IMG/VR virus record: IMGVR_UViG_3300035181_001055
Coordinates: 62,001 to 126,000 of that record
Direction: 5' to 3' (one strand)
DNA length: 64,000 nucleotides
Source of the DNA: a virus
The position numbers and the translations under genes were made by a program. Below are positions 8,453 to 17,899 of the stretch, in pieces. Position 1 is the first letter of the stretch; each line of letters begins with the position of its first letter. A model generated the notes under the pieces. It saw only the letters and a program-made list of their open reading frames with translations. It was not told the origin of the DNA and searched no databases.

Positions 8453-9631
8453 ATGAGTCAAGTCCTGCTTGAAAAATGGGAAGCTCTGCTAGAGAGCGAT
8501 AAGGTCGAAAAGATCAACGATCCTTACAGAAAGAAAGTTACAGCACAGCTGCTCGAGAACCAAGAAAAGTTCCTGGCTGAAGTTGCCCAGACTACTACTG
8601 GCAATGTCCAGAACTGGGATCCTGTTCTAATCAGTCTCGTCCGCCGTATGGCGCCTAAGCTGATTGCGTATGATATCTGCGGCGTTCAGCCTATGACTGG
8701 CCCGACTGGATTGGTGTTCGCTCTGCGCTCGCATTATACCAACGCTGCTGGGGCAGAAGCTCTATTCAATGAATCTGATACTGGATTCTCGGGTGCTGGC
8801 ACGCATACAGGAGAAGATCCTTTTGCTGCTACATATTCTACTGGTTCTGGTGAAGCCACGGCTGACGGCGAGACCAATGTATGGAATTCGATGGCAATGA
8901 CCATCGAAAAAGCAAGTGTGACAGCAAAGACTCGTCAACTACGCGCTGATTACAGCCTTGAATTGGCTCAAGACCTTCGCGCTATCCATGGCCTGGATGC
9001 CGAAAACGAGCTTTCGAATATCCTTTCGAATGAAATTATCAGTGAAATCAATCGTGAAGTTGTTCGCACGATTTATACCATTGCTAAGCCTGGAGCTCAA
9101 TTCGCGTCTACTCCTGGCACATTTGATCTTCAAACTGATTCAGATGGTCGTTGGTCGGTTGAACGCTATAAGGGTCTCATGTTCGCAATTGAGCGCGATG
9201 CAAACGCCGTTTCTATCGAGACTCGACGCGGTAAAGGTAATATCCTAATCGTTTCTGCTGATGTTGCATCCGCTTTCGTCATGGCTGGCGTTCTTGATTA
9301 TAACCCTGTTCTTCAGGCCAATTCCAATCTCGAGGTTGATGCTACTGGAACGACCTATGCTGGTCAATTGGGTCGCTTCAAAGTGTTTATCGACCCATAT
9401 CTCGGAACCAATGCATACGTTGTTGGTTTCAAAGGCGCTAATGCCTATGACGCGGGCATGTTCTATTGCCCGTATGTTCCGCTGCAAATGGTTCGCGCTA
9501 CCAACGTTGATGCCTTCCAGCCAGCTATCGGGTTCAAGACTCGTTACGGTATGATTGCTAACCCGTTCACTTCTCTCAGCGCAGGTAGCAACGTTTACTA
9601 TCGTAAGGTCAAGGTGTTGAACTTGCACTAA
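8453..9631 (+). CDS. 23: Major capsid protein (T4 gp23-like)
   Basis: Main shell protein, HK97 fold, 392 residues from ATG 8453. That start follows AAAGGAG at ideal spacing; an in-frame TTG at 8420 lies too close to the late promoter. A likely gp21 cleavage site is FLAE followed by V near residue 43, which would remove the N-terminal pro-segment. The mature part has GNVQNWDPVLISLVRRMAP and a C-terminal YYRKVKVLNLH. It is shorter than T4 gp23 (521 residues). Codon use is more GC-rich and regular than in neighbours, as expected for the most highly expressed gene. A hairpin terminator follows. Confidence 0.97.
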   Translation: MSQVLLEKWEALLESDKVEKINDPYRKKVTAQLLENQEKFLAEVAQTTTGNVQNWDPVLISLVRRMAPKLIAYDICGVQPMTGPTGLVFALRSHYTNAAGAEALFNESDTGFSGAGTHTGEDPFAATYSTGSGEATADGETNVWNSMAMTIEKASVTAKTRQLRADYSLELAQDLRAIHGLDAENELSNILSNEIISEINREVVRTIYTIAKPGAQFASTPGTFDLQTDSDGRWSVERYKGLMFAIERDANAVSIETRRGKGNILIVSADVASAFVMAGVLDYNPVLQANSNLEVDATGTTYAGQLGRFKVFIDPYLGTNAYVVGFKGANAYDAGMFYCPYVPLQMVRATNVDAFQPAIGFKTRYGMIANPFTSLSAGSNVYYRKVKVLNLH

Positions 9632-9636
9632 ACCAT

Positions 9637-9685
9637 AGCAATCAGATGATTGCTTCAACCCCAGGCTTTGCCCTGGGGTTTTTAT
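9637..9685 (+). terminator. Double hairpin terminator after major capsid gene
   Basis: Two stem-loops in tandem. AGCAATCA / TGATTGCT (9637-9654) is followed by a 9-bp AACCCCAGG / CCTGGGGTT stem (9657-9680) and a T-rich tail. The second is a typical intrinsic terminator; the first may protect the capsid mRNA 3' end. Confidence 0.85.
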
Positions 9686-9689
9686 TGAG

Positions 9690-9697
9690 CATAAATA
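9690..9697 (+). promoter_or_regulatory. Late promoter variant (CATAAATA)
   Basis: One-base variant of the late core directly after the gp23 terminator and 20 bp before the lysozyme start codon. Confidence 0.6.
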
Positions 9698-9716
9698 AAT
9701 TTGAAAGAGGTGTGAT

Positions 9717-10169
9717 ATGGAAGTTTCAGAAAGAGGGATAGATCTCGTTAAAGGATTTGAGAGTTTCAGTCCGAAATCATATAGAGATGTTGCAGGGGTT
9801 TGGACGATTGGGTACGGCACTACACGAATTGACGGTGACCCCGTTCAGCCTAATATGACGTGTACTCAAGAGGAAGCTGATGAGTGGCTACGCAATGATA
9901 TTAATGAGCATTTTCGCGAAGCTTCTGAATTTATTAGTCCTGATGTGACTCTGAATCAAAATCAAGTCGATGCTCTTGCTAGCTTTGTTTATAACGTCGG
10001 TGTTGGAAATTTTAAGGAAAGCACGCTCTTAAAGCTTATAAATTCTGGCGATATGGAAGGTGCAGCCGATCAATTTATAAGATGGAATCGAGCTGGCGGC
10101 AGAGTGTATCCTGGATTGACGAGACGTCGTGAAGCTGAAGCTGAACTTTTCTCTGAGCCTGAGGAGTAA
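9717..10169 (+). CDS. Lysozyme-type endolysin (glycoside hydrolase 24)
   Basis: Peptidoglycan muramidase of the T4 e / P22 gp19 / GH24 family, 150 residues. The catalytic region is visible at the N-terminus: the glutamate of KGFESF (about residue 15), then SYRDVAGVWTIGYGTT with the conserved aspartate and threonine. The C-terminal lobe has FVYNVGVGNFKESTLLKLIN and RRREAEAELF, as in other family members. There is no signal peptide, so release needs a holin (see the leftward gene at 19804). It lies under a late promoter variant after the capsid gene, unlike in T4, where e is elsewhere. Confidence 0.93.
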   Translation: MEVSERGIDLVKGFESFSPKSYRDVAGVWTIGYGTTRIDGDPVQPNMTCTQEEADEWLRNDINEHFREASEFISPDVTLNQNQVDALASFVYNVGVGNFKESTLLKLINSGDMEGAADQFIRWNRAGGRVYPGLTRRREAEAELFSEPEE

Positions 10170-10172
10170 TTG

Positions 10173-10646
10173 ATGGGCGCTATGAATTACAATATAGCGA
10201 CAAATACAAATTTCAGAGCTGAAATTTCTGGCGCGCCTCAGTTTAACTATTTTGTCCAAAGCGTCAATCTCCCCTCAGTTAATATGGGTGGTGTAGAAAC
10301 CCCATATATGAATTACGCAGGAGTTATGACGAGCAATAGAATTGATTATGATCCTCTAACATTCACCTATATTCTTTCTGAAGATTTTGAGAATTACTTG
10401 TTTCTATATAATTGGATGCTAGAAATTCGTTCTTATGATGATCTGAAAAAGCAATTCAAAGACATCACGCTGCACATTCTGAACAATAATAAGTTGGCGA
10501 ATTTGACGGTTGTATTTTATAATTGTTTTCCTACTTCTCTCGCCGATATCAATTTGGAGTCGGCGGTCACAGACACGGATCCTCTGTCAACAACGGCAAC
10601 ATTTCGTTATCAGTACTTTGACATAAAACGTAGATATGAAAATTGA
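10173..10646 (+). CDS. Tail tube-like protein (gp19-fold family)
   Basis: A 157-residue protein whose N-terminal half (NFRAEISGAPQFNYFVQSVN, then LPSVNMGGVETPYMNYAG) parallels the gp19 signature of tube proteins. The C-terminus (TATFRYQYFDIKR) resembles the closing strand of that fold. It could be the tube-initiating, tube-terminating (gp3) or another paralogous tube protein; I cannot choose. ATG 10173 follows GAGGAG by 6 bases and is preferred over TTG 10170. It overlaps the next gene, uvsY, by 11 bp. Confidence 0.65.
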   Translation: MGAMNYNIATNTNFRAEISGAPQFNYFVQSVNLPSVNMGGVETPYMNYAGVMTSNRIDYDPLTFTYILSEDFENYLFLYNWMLEIRSYDDLKKQFKDITLHILNNNKLANLTVVFYNCFPTSLADINLESAVTDTDPLSTTATFRYQYFDIKRRYEN

Positions 10647-11064
10647 AGAAATTCGTGATTTGATTGAAAAAGACAGTGTTATTGATCAATCTGCTTTAGA
10701 TGCCGAGAGTATTAGAATCCCTTATCTTCATAGTAAATGGTACGGGATTTTTATTGATGAGTTGAAAATCCTGAAAGGGATTGAACAAGAATGGAATCGC
10801 CTCGTAAAAGAAAAGACTGAATACTATCTAGGAAAAGCTGATGATTCAGTTTATGAGCAGAAGCCTTTATATCACAAAGTTCTTAAGCAGGATCTAGATG
10901 TATATTTAAAAGCAGATGACGATTTAATGAAACTAGAAGGCAAGCGGAGCATCCAACAGATAAAAGTTGATATGATCGAAGAATTCATCAAATCGATTAA
11001 TCAGCGTAGCTTCAATATTCGCAACGCCATTGAGTTCATGAAATTCAAAAATGGCATCACATGA
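10636..11064 (+). CDS. uvsY: UvsY recombination mediator
   Basis: Loads UvsX recombinase on gp32-coated single-stranded DNA. At 142 residues it is close to T4 UvsY (137), with matching features: an N-terminal helical region with SKWYGIFIDELKILKGIEQE, the K-x-EYYLGKADDSVY segment and a C-terminal helix with SFNIRNAIEFMKF. It is translationally coupled to the preceding tube-like gene and to uvsW (ATGA overlap), the same uvsY-uvsW pairing as in T4. Confidence 0.93.
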   Translation: MKIEEIRDLIEKDSVIDQSALDAESIRIPYLHSKWYGIFIDELKILKGIEQEWNRLVKEKTEYYLGKADDSVYEQKPLYHKVLKQDLDVYLKADDDLMKLEGKRSIQQIKVDMIEEFIKSINQRSFNIRNAIEFMKFKNGIT

Positions 11065-12560
11065 TGGCTGACATAAGAGTTAGAAAGCACGACGAGCTTT
11101 ATATAAAAATTGAAGCTGAAAGAAGTATACAGTATGAATTGCTCGATCATTTTAGCTTCTATGTGAAAGATTACAAGTACATGCCTCTCTATAAATCGGG
11201 CAAATGGGATGGCAAGATTCGTTTGTTCAATATTTCAACAGGACTGCTTCCTTCAGGACTTATTGTAGATTTGGCTAAGTTTTGCGAAAAATATGATTAC
11301 TCGCTTGAAATTGTTGATAAGGAGAGATTGAAGCCGATAAGTTTCAAGGAAGATATTGAAGAATTTCTTCATGACTTGCCTTCGATCACAAAGATGCCGC
11401 CTAGAGACGAGTATCAGTATCAGATTGATGCTGTTAAGACTTGTGTCAAGCTGAATAAAGCTCTTGTCTTGTCACCTACAGGGTCTGGTAAAAGTCATAT
11501 CATATATCTCATCGTTCGTTTTCTTCTCAGATATACTGAAGAATCGATTCTGATTTGTGTTCCGACGACATCACTGGTTGAGCAGATGGTTAGTGACTTT
11601 GCAAGTTATGTGAATGATGATTTTGACGTTGAAACGATGATTGGCAAGATATATAGTGGGAAGGAAAAGATTACGAGCAAGAGGGTTGTTGTTTCAACAT
11701 GGCAGAGCATATACAAACTACCGCCAGAGTGGTTTTCTAGATTTGGCGGGTTCATATGCGATGAAGCTCATCAAGCAGATAGCGGCAGCATCACTAAGAT
11801 TGTAGGAAAACTCTCACATGCTCCATTCAGATATGGTTTTACGGGAACTCTCGATGGAAGTAAAACGCATGACGTGAGTTTGAGAGGGATGTTCGGGCCC
11901 ATCATCAAAACCACAACAACGAAGAAGTTAATGGATGATGGTGTATTGTCGGGTTTGAAAATAGATGTTATAATGCTTCAATATAGCAACGACGATTGTA
12001 AATTTGTTTCAAAGAATTGCAAGAAATATCAAGATGAGATAGATTGGCTAGTGAATAATGAGAAACGAAACAAATTTATCATAGCAACTGCTTTCTCTCA
12101 ACCAAAGAATACACTGGTTCTGTTTAATTTTGTTGGCGGTCATGGAGAAAGACTATACAAATATGCTCTTGATAAATCTTCTGAATTTGGTAAAGAAGTC
12201 TACTTCGTCCATGGAAATATCAAGGTTGAAGAAAGAGAGCGAATAAGACAACTTGTGGAAAATAAAGATAACATTATCATTTTTGCCAGTTACGGGACAT
12301 TTAGTACTGGCGTCAATATGAAGAATTTGCACACCGTTATATTTGCTCACCCTTTCAAGGCTCGCATACGTAACTTGCAATCGATAGGAAGAGCCCTTCG
12401 CAGAAGTAGCGGAAAGGAATCAGCTAAGCTGGTTGACATCGGCGACGATCTGTCTTATAATGGCAGAAAAAATGTATCGCTCGAACATCTAGTCGAGAGG
12501 CTTAAAATTTATGAGTCAGAACAATTCGAATACGTCGTTAGAAAAAGAGATCTCGGATAA
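11061..12560 (+). CDS. uvsW: UvsW DNA/RNA helicase
   Basis: Superfamily 2 helicase that unwinds R-loops and recombination intermediates and helps switch from origin- to recombination-dependent replication. The N-terminal domain has the UvsW signature YMPLYKSGKWDGKIRLF; Walker A LSPTGSGKSHI is at about residue 136; the DEAH box is ICDEAHQ near 233; motif VI is QSIGRALRRSSG near the C-terminus. Length is 499 residues, as in T4. ATG at 11061 overlaps the uvsY stop; a second ATG follows at 11064. Confidence 0.96.
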   Translation: MMADIRVRKHDELYIKIEAERSIQYELLDHFSFYVKDYKYMPLYKSGKWDGKIRLFNISTGLLPSGLIVDLAKFCEKYDYSLEIVDKERLKPISFKEDIEEFLHDLPSITKMPPRDEYQYQIDAVKTCVKLNKALVLSPTGSGKSHIIYLIVRFLLRYTEESILICVPTTSLVEQMVSDFASYVNDDFDVETMIGKIYSGKEKITSKRVVVSTWQSIYKLPPEWFSRFGGFICDEAHQADSGSITKIVGKLSHAPFRYGFTGTLDGSKTHDVSLRGMFGPIIKTTTTKKLMDDGVLSGLKIDVIMLQYSNDDCKFVSKNCKKYQDEIDWLVNNEKRNKFIIATAFSQPKNTLVLFNFVGGHGERLYKYALDKSSEFGKEVYFVHGNIKVEERERIRQLVENKDNIIIFASYGTFSTGVNMKNLHTVIFAHPFKARIRNLQSIGRALRRSSGKESAKLVDIGDDLSYNGRKNVSLEHLVERLKIYESEQFEYVVRKRDLG

Positions 12561-12957
12561 ACCTCTCAGAATTATTAGTTTGTCGAATGGCGTTACTATC
12601 TTAGGAAAGATAGTAGCTATGAATCAGTACGTGGCGCAGATTTCTTTTCCTGTTTCATTGGATGTTATTTTTGATTCTGATGAGGATATTGTTGGGATGA
12701 GTTTAGTTCCTTACTTAGCCCCTTTTTCTGTAATGAGTCCGTTTGCTTTAGTGAATTTCAATATCAATCAAATTATTAGTTTCTCTCTTCCGTCGCCTGA
12801 TATTGCTGAGAAATATGAAGAGGGGTTTCGCAAGATCTCTGAGCGATATAACGAAAATCTAGATAAAGCGATGGAAGATTATTTTCATTCGAGTGAATCT
12901 CACGATGCGAGTGTTTCAGGAGTGTGGGTTGCTCCAGGTTCAAAAACAATTCATTGA
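12511..12957 (+). CDS. LSm-like small beta-barrel protein
   Basis: A 148-residue protein overlapping the end of uvsW by 50 bp. The N-terminal part (LRIISLSNGVTILGKIVAMN, and further on FSVMSPFALVNFNINQIISF) has the strand pattern of Sm/Hfq-like proteins found in many T4-like phages. The C-terminal third is an acidic helix. A related protein is encoded at 19390. The fold assignment is by pattern and the function is unknown, though RNA or DNA binding is possible. Confidence 0.55.
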   Translation: MSQNNSNTSLEKEISDKPLRIISLSNGVTILGKIVAMNQYVAQISFPVSLDVIFDSDEDIVGMSLVPYLAPFSVMSPFALVNFNINQIISFSLPSPDIAEKYEEGFRKISERYNENLDKAMEDYFHSSESHDASVSGVWVAPGSKTIH

Positions 12958-12971
12958 AGAAAGCGCGGTTT

Positions 12972-13418
12972 ATGACAAATCACTATGTAGATAACGCCAA
13001 ATTTCTTGAACTCTTAAAAGAGTACATAAAAGACAGGAATAAGAGAAAGGAAGAAGGTCTTCCTCCGCCTGAAATTCCGAATGAAATTGGCAAGATATTC
13101 ATACAGATTGCCACAAAATTAAGTCAGCGTTATAACTTCAACGGATACACTTTTAAGGATGAGATGATTGGCGACGGCATTCTCAATGCGGTTGAAGCTA
13201 TAAACGGATTTGACCCAGAAAAGGGCAGTAAGCCTTTCGCATACTTCACTCAAGTTATTTTTTGGGCTTTTGTTAGGCGTATTGAAAGTGAAAAGAAGGA
13301 GCATGCTTCTCGAATTAAGATGATGTTTGATGGAGATGTGAGCACATTTGACGTCCGAGACGGTGATACATATTCTATCAACCGAGATGACATCTTTCTT
13401 TGGTACAATCAGCGGTGA
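12972..13418 (+). CDS. 55: Late sigma factor (T4 gp55-like)
   Basis: Directs host RNA polymerase to TATAAATA late promoters, several of which are in this window. The core has the sigma region 2-like segment YTFKDEMIGDGILNAVEAIN, followed by GFDPEKGSKPFAYFTQVIFW and AFVRRIESEKKE, all aligning well with T4 gp55. I place the start at ATG 12972 (MTNHYVDNAK), giving 148 residues; the frame is open upstream to 12924 inside the preceding gene. The C-terminus is short compared with T4 gp55 (185 residues), ending DDIFLWYNQR. gp33, the partner coactivator, is at 45336. Confidence 0.93.
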   Translation: MTNHYVDNAKFLELLKEYIKDRNKRKEEGLPPPEIPNEIGKIFIQIATKLSQRYNFNGYTFKDEMIGDGILNAVEAINGFDPEKGSKPFAYFTQVIFWAFVRRIESEKKEHASRIKMMFDGDVSTFDVRDGDTYSINRDDIFLWYNQR

Positions 13419-13425
13419 AAAATAG

Positions 13426-14493
13426 ATGAAGATTGCAATGATTTCCGATATTCATTTCGGTGTCAGAAATGATTCTCAATTTTTTCACGAAAATCTTTTC
13501 AAGTTTATTGAAGGCGTTTTTTTGCCGTATATTGAAGAAAATGGAATAAAAACACTTCTGATTTTGGGCGACACTTGGGATCGTAGAAAGTACGTGAATT
13601 TCTATACTCTCAATGATGTTCGCGAGCGTTTTCTTGATAAATTGAATCAAATGGGGGTTGCTGTTAAAATCATCTATGGCAACCATGATGTTTATTTCAA
13701 AAACACTAATGATGTCAATAGCATTGATTTATTGTTTGATTCATATCAGAATATTGAGATTGTTAGCGATCATAAAGTCTTTGACTTTGATGGTCTTAAA
13801 GTTGGCATGATAAGTTGGATTCATAATGAAAATTTGGAAGAGAGTCTCATGTGGATTTCAACTGTCGTATGTGATGTTCTATGCGGTCATTTCGAAATTA
13901 GGAATTTCGAGGTGATGAAAGGGCATTATTGTGAGAATGGATTTGATCCTAGTATTTTTGAACGCTTCGAGTATGTTTTCAGCGGCCATTTTCATATAAT
14001 AAGCAACGATGGCCGCATTTTCTACATAGGCAATCCTAGCCAGACAAATTGGAGCGATTACGGTCTGAAAAAAGGATTTCATGTTTTTGATACCGCGGAC
14101 CGCTCTATTGAGTTCATTGAAAATCCTTTCAATGTGTATGAGAAATATCATTATGATGAATCGATTGATTTGTTGACTTTTGATTACGATAAGTTCAAAG
14201 ATAAGATTGTTCGCATATATGTGAATTCTTTTGACATTTCCAATCGACGAAAATTTGATTTGTTCATTGATAAGATTTCTCAAGTTTCTTTCAGCGTCGA
14301 CGTGCAAGAAATTGATCCCGCTTTCAATCAAATTGGCCTTGATGGTGAAATTGAAGTGCAATATACTGATACTATGAGTTTAGTGGATCAATATATAGAA
14401 TCTATCAGTTCAGACGGGATCGATAAGAAAAAGCTTCGTTCCTATTTCAGTGATATTTACAATGAGGCTATTGAGAAAACGGTGGCTGCATGA
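13426..14493 (+). CDS. 47: Recombination endonuclease subunit gp47 (Mre11/SbcD-like)
   Basis: Nuclease subunit of the gp46/gp47 complex that resects double-strand ends for recombination-dependent replication. Metallophosphoesterase motifs are seen in order: ISDIHFG at the N-terminus, LGDTWDRRK, YGNHD and SGHFHI. Length is 355 residues, similar to T4 gp47 (339). It overlaps the gp46 start by 4 bp (ATGA), so the two subunits are co-translated. Confidence 0.96.
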   Translation: MKIAMISDIHFGVRNDSQFFHENLFKFIEGVFLPYIEENGIKTLLILGDTWDRRKYVNFYTLNDVRERFLDKLNQMGVAVKIIYGNHDVYFKNTNDVNSIDLLFDSYQNIEIVSDHKVFDFDGLKVGMISWIHNENLEESLMWISTVVCDVLCGHFEIRNFEVMKGHYCENGFDPSIFERFEYVFSGHFHIISNDGRIFYIGNPSQTNWSDYGLKKGFHVFDTADRSIEFIENPFNVYEKYHYDESIDLLTFDYDKFKDKIVRIYVNSFDISNRRKFDLFIDKISQVSFSVDVQEIDPAFNQIGLDGEIEVQYTDTMSLVDQYIESISSDGIDKKKLRSYFSDIYNEAIEKTVAA

Positions 14494-16214
14494 TTGTTTT
14501 TCATACTATTCGATACAAGAATATATTGAGTTTCGGCAATATGATGACCGAGATTCAGCTAGATAGAAGCCCTACAACTCTGATACAAGGGAAGAATGGC
14601 GGAGGAAAGAGCACCTTACTAGATGCTATCTGTTACGCTCTTTTCGGTAAACCGTTTCGTAGAATCAATCGCCCTCAGTTGATGAATCACAAAAACAAGA
14701 GAGAGTTGCTAACGGAGATTGAGTTCTCAATCAAGGACTCTCGTTACATGGTTCGTCGCGGCATGAACCCGCAAGTGTTTGAGATTTACCGTGATGGTGA
14801 GCTAATAAATCAAAATGCAGCGACGCGAGACTACCAAGAATATCTAGAGACTAACATTCTCAATTTTGATTATTCTGCGTTTACACAAATTGTTATTCTA
14901 GGAAAAGCAACGTACGTTAGCTTTATGCGCTTGACGTCTGAACAGCGTAGGAAGTTCATAGAGAGCATTCTGGGTTTGAATATTTTTAGCGCGATGGTTG
15001 AGATTCATCGTGTTAAAATTGCAGAGCTCAAAGAAAAGATAAATGAAATCAAAGGCGCGATATCTGTTGCTAAAGAAAAGATAGAGGTTCGAGAAAATTA
15101 TATACGTAAACTTGAAGCTGATGCTATCGCAAAAAGAACAGATTTGATTGCCAAGATCGATGCTAATATTGAAATGATTAAGAATGAAATCAATAGCATC
15201 GACGAAAAAATAAATGAGTTAGAATCTTCCAGGATATCGGTCGACGAAAGAGAGATCGAAAGCTTAGAATCTCGCATTAACCAACTGAGCAGTTTCATTG
15301 CGAAGAGTGAAGTTCGATACAATCAGATGATGAAAGATTTGAGATTTTTTGTTGATAATGATATATGCCCTACTTGTAGTCAGCCAATTGAGAATGATAT
15401 AAAACAGACAAAAATATCTGAGCTCGATAGGAAAATGAAAGAGATTTCAGATATTATTGATGATTTGAGAGCAAAGAGCGGTGAGGCGATGTCTGCTCTG
15501 AGAGAAATCAACAGCGCGGTTGAAATAAACCATCAAATAGGAAAGCAATTGTCAGCTCTGATTGCCAGTAAAGAAGAGAAGAGCAGACAAATTTCTTTGC
15601 TCAATTCGGAGAAAAATAGAGAAAATGATGATGACAAGGAAAAAATTGACGTCGAGAAGAAAACTCTCAATGCTCTTTGCGACACTTATGATAAGCTAGT
15701 TGACAAGAAATCAGAACTTCTGGAGAAATTTGAGTACTTTGATCTGATTTCTAGTATGCTGAAAGACACTGGTATTAAGCGTATGGTTATTCGCAAGTAC
15801 ATTCCTTTAATTAACAGAATAACAAACGACCATCTCAAGAATTTAGGTTTCTTCGTCAAATTTACTTTGGATGAAGACTTCAATGAAAAGATTCTAGCTC
15901 GTGGGATTGATGAACTGAGTTATTTCAATTTCAGTGAAGGAGAAAAGCTGCGAATTGATCTTGCCATACTGATGACATGGCGAGAAATTGCTAAAATGCA
16001 GAATAAGATGAGCACTAACCTTCTGATTTTTGACGAGATCTTTGACAGCTCGATGGATCAGGCGGGAGTCGACGCGTTCGTTGAGCTGCTCGGCAGAATG
16101 AAGAACACCAATGTGTTTGTTATCAGCCACACGCCAGACAAGCTGGCAGACAAGTTCCGAAGCAGCATCAGCTTCGAGAAAGAGAACGGGTTCAGCAGGA
16201 TCGTGACTGCTTGA
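14490..16214 (+). CDS. 46: Recombination endonuclease subunit gp46 (Rad50/SbcC-like)
   Basis: ATPase partner of gp47. Walker A QGKNGGGKSTLLDAICYALF is at about residues 32-51. A long coiled coil surrounds the zinc hook CPTC near residue 293. The signature FSEGEKLRIDLAILMTW and Walker B LLIFDEIFD lie near the C-terminus. Length is 574 residues (T4 560). The last about 200 bp are clearly more GC-rich than the rest of the gene and run directly into a consensus promoter that overlaps the stop codon. Confidence 0.96.
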   Translation: MIVFHTIRYKNILSFGNMMTEIQLDRSPTTLIQGKNGGGKSTLLDAICYALFGKPFRRINRPQLMNHKNKRELLTEIEFSIKDSRYMVRRGMNPQVFEIYRDGELINQNAATRDYQEYLETNILNFDYSAFTQIVILGKATYVSFMRLTSEQRRKFIESILGLNIFSAMVEIHRVKIAELKEKINEIKGAISVAKEKIEVRENYIRKLEADAIAKRTDLIAKIDANIEMIKNEINSIDEKINELESSRISVDEREIESLESRINQLSSFIAKSEVRYNQMMKDLRFFVDNDICPTCSQPIENDIKQTKISELDRKMKEISDIIDDLRAKSGEAMSALREINSAVEINHQIGKQLSALIASKEEKSRQISLLNSEKNRENDDDKEKIDVEKKTLNALCDTYDKLVDKKSELLEKFEYFDLISSMLKDTGIKRMVIRKYIPLINRITNDHLKNLGFFVKFTLDEDFNEKILARGIDELSYFNFSEGEKLRIDLAILMTWREIAKMQNKMSTNLLIFDEIFDSSMDQAGVDAFVELLGRMKNTNVFVISHTPDKLADKFRSSISFEKENGFSRIVTA

Positions 16215-16239
16215 CATCCTGGCCGTTCCATGCTATAAT
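16211..16239 (+). promoter_or_regulatory. Consensus promoter before sliding clamp operon
   Basis: TTGACA, 17 bp, TATAAT, with the -35 box overlapping the gp46 stop codon. It drives gp45, gp44, gp62, RegA and probably dUTPase. Confidence 0.92.
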
Positions 16240-16277
16240 GTAGCCTCTTCGTTATCTTTTCTAGTGGAGATTGAACT

Positions 16278-16931
16278 ATGAAACTTTCGAAACAAACCGT
16301 CGAAGTCCTCAAGAATTTCAATGGCATTAACCAAGGAATTCTATTTCGCGAGGGGAATGTTATCAGGACTATGAGTGTCATGAAGAACATTTTTGCCACT
16401 GCTATTGTTGCAGATGAATTCCCTCGTGAGTTCGCGGTTTATGATTTAGGGGAATTTCTTTCGACTGTCAGTTTGTTCAGCGACCCTGAGCTACAGTTCA
16501 AAGACGAGCACTTTGTAATCTCTGAAGGCAATACAAAGGTCAAGTACTTTTACAGCAATCCTAGTGTTGTTGTGAGTCCGCCTAATAAAAGCATAGCTAT
16601 GCCAGAACCCGACGCTACATTCGCGATCACAAAAACACAATTTGAGCAGCTTTTGAAAGCTGCTGCAGTCATGCGCCTCAAAGATTTTGCGGTCAATGAA
16701 AAAGGTCTGAAAGTGTTCAATCGCAATAGCGTTGGCAATCAGTATACTGTTGAAACAAGCGTTGAATCGTCTGAGGATGAATTCGAGTATATTTTGAAAG
16801 TTGAGAATCTGAAAATGATTCCAGCTGATTATCAAGTTGCTATCACTAAGAAGGGTATTGCGCAGTTCAAAGCTAGCGCAACCAAAGATACACCTGAGCT
16901 TGAATACTTCATTGCACTTGAAACTGACTGA
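16278..16931 (+). CDS. 45: Sliding clamp (T4 gp45-like)
   Basis: Trimeric DNA polymerase clamp, also the mobile activator of late transcription with gp33 and gp55. At 217 residues (T4 228) it has the typical start MKLSKQTVEVLKNFNGINQG and the N-terminal fold of phage clamps. It is the first gene of the 45-44-62-regA operon in the same order as T4, behind its own strong promoter. Confidence 0.95.
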   Translation: MKLSKQTVEVLKNFNGINQGILFREGNVIRTMSVMKNIFATAIVADEFPREFAVYDLGEFLSTVSLFSDPELQFKDEHFVISEGNTKVKYFYSNPSVVVSPPNKSIAMPEPDATFAITKTQFEQLLKAAAVMRLKDFAVNEKGLKVFNRNSVGNQYTVETSVESSEDEFEYILKVENLKMIPADYQVAITKKGIAQFKASATKDTPELEYFIALETD

Positions 16932-16951
16932 TTTTTGAAATGGGGAATATG

Positions 16952-17899
16952 ATGTCAGATCGTGAAGAATTTCTGTGGGTTGAGAAGTATCGTCCTAAAG
17001 TTATTTCAGACTGCGTTCTTCCTGAACGCATGAAAGAATATTTTACTGAAATGGTCAAAAAGGGCGAGCTTCAGAACATGCTCCTGGTGGGAGGACCAGG
17101 GACAGGCAAGACGACTGTTGCTCGAGCTCTCTGCAATGAGCTGAGTCTCGATTACTTGATGATTAATGCGTCCGAGAATGGCAATATCGATGTTCTGCGC
17201 ACGACGATTCGCGGCTTTGCGTCGACAATGTCATTTACCAGCAGCTACAAAGTCGTCATTCTTGACGAAGCAGACTATCTGAATGCAAATTCAACTCAAC
17301 CTGCTCTTCGCAATTTCATCGAGGAGTTCAGCAAAAATTGCCGCTTTATTATGACGGCGAATTATGCTAATAGAATCATCGATCCGCTAAAAAGTCGTTG
17401 CGCGGTCATTGAGTTCAATTTTTCAAAAGAAGAAAAGCAACAGATGGTGGTTTCATTCGACCGCCGCGTGAAAGAAATTCTCGAAAAAGAAGGCGTGACA
17501 TACGACAAGAAAGTGCTAGCCCAGGTTTTGGTTAAGTACTTCCCCGATTTTCGAAAAATCCTCAACGAGTTGCAGCGTCATTCTTCTGGCGGAGTTATTG
17601 AAAGCGCGGTGCTAACTAGTTTGAGTGACGACAGCATCAAGAAATTGTATGGTTATCTTCGTGACACATCGAAGTGGCTTGAAATGAGAAAGTGGGTTGC
17701 AGATAACCTTGATAATGATTTCAATTTGATATCTCGCGCAATTTATGAGAGGGCCGAAGATTTTGTTAAACCTGGGAGCATACCTCAACTAGTTCTTACG
17801 CTCGCTCAGTATGATTATAAGAATAGTTTCGTTATGGACAAAGAAATCAATCTGGTAGCTATGCTCACAGAAATTATGGCGCAAGTGGAGTTCAAATGA
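16952..17899 (+). CDS. 44: Clamp loader large subunit (T4 gp44-like)
   Basis: AAA+ ATPase that with gp62 opens gp45 and loads it on DNA. The N-terminal LWVEKYRPKVISDCVLPERM matches the T4 protein; Walker A VGGPGTGKTT is at about residue 47; Walker B VVILDEADYL near 103; sensor/arginine finger region MTANYANRIIDPLKSRC. Length is 315 residues (T4 319). In-frame ATGs also occur at 16940 and 16949; 16952 best fits the GGGGAA ribosome site and homologue start. It overlaps gp62 by 4 bp. Confidence 0.95.
   Translation: MSDREEFLWVEKYRPKVISDCVLPERMKEYFTEMVKKGELQNMLLVGGPGTGKTTVARALCNELSLDYLMINASENGNIDVLRTTIRGFASTMSFTSSYKVVILDEADYLNANSTQPALRNFIEEFSKNCRFIMTANYANRIIDPLKSRCAVIEFNFSKEEKQQMVVSFDRRVKEILEKEGVTYDKKVLAQVLVKYFPDFRKILNELQRHSSGGVIESAVLTSLSDDSIKKLYGYLRDTSKWLEMRKWVADNLDNDFNLISRAIYERAEDFVKPGSIPQLVLTLAQYDYKNSFVMDKEINLVAMLTEIMAQVEFK

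Noticed and set aside
9245-9820. 191-residue antisense ORF across capsid and lysozyme genes
   Set aside because: It crosses a terminator and two strongly supported forward genes and shows no family motif.
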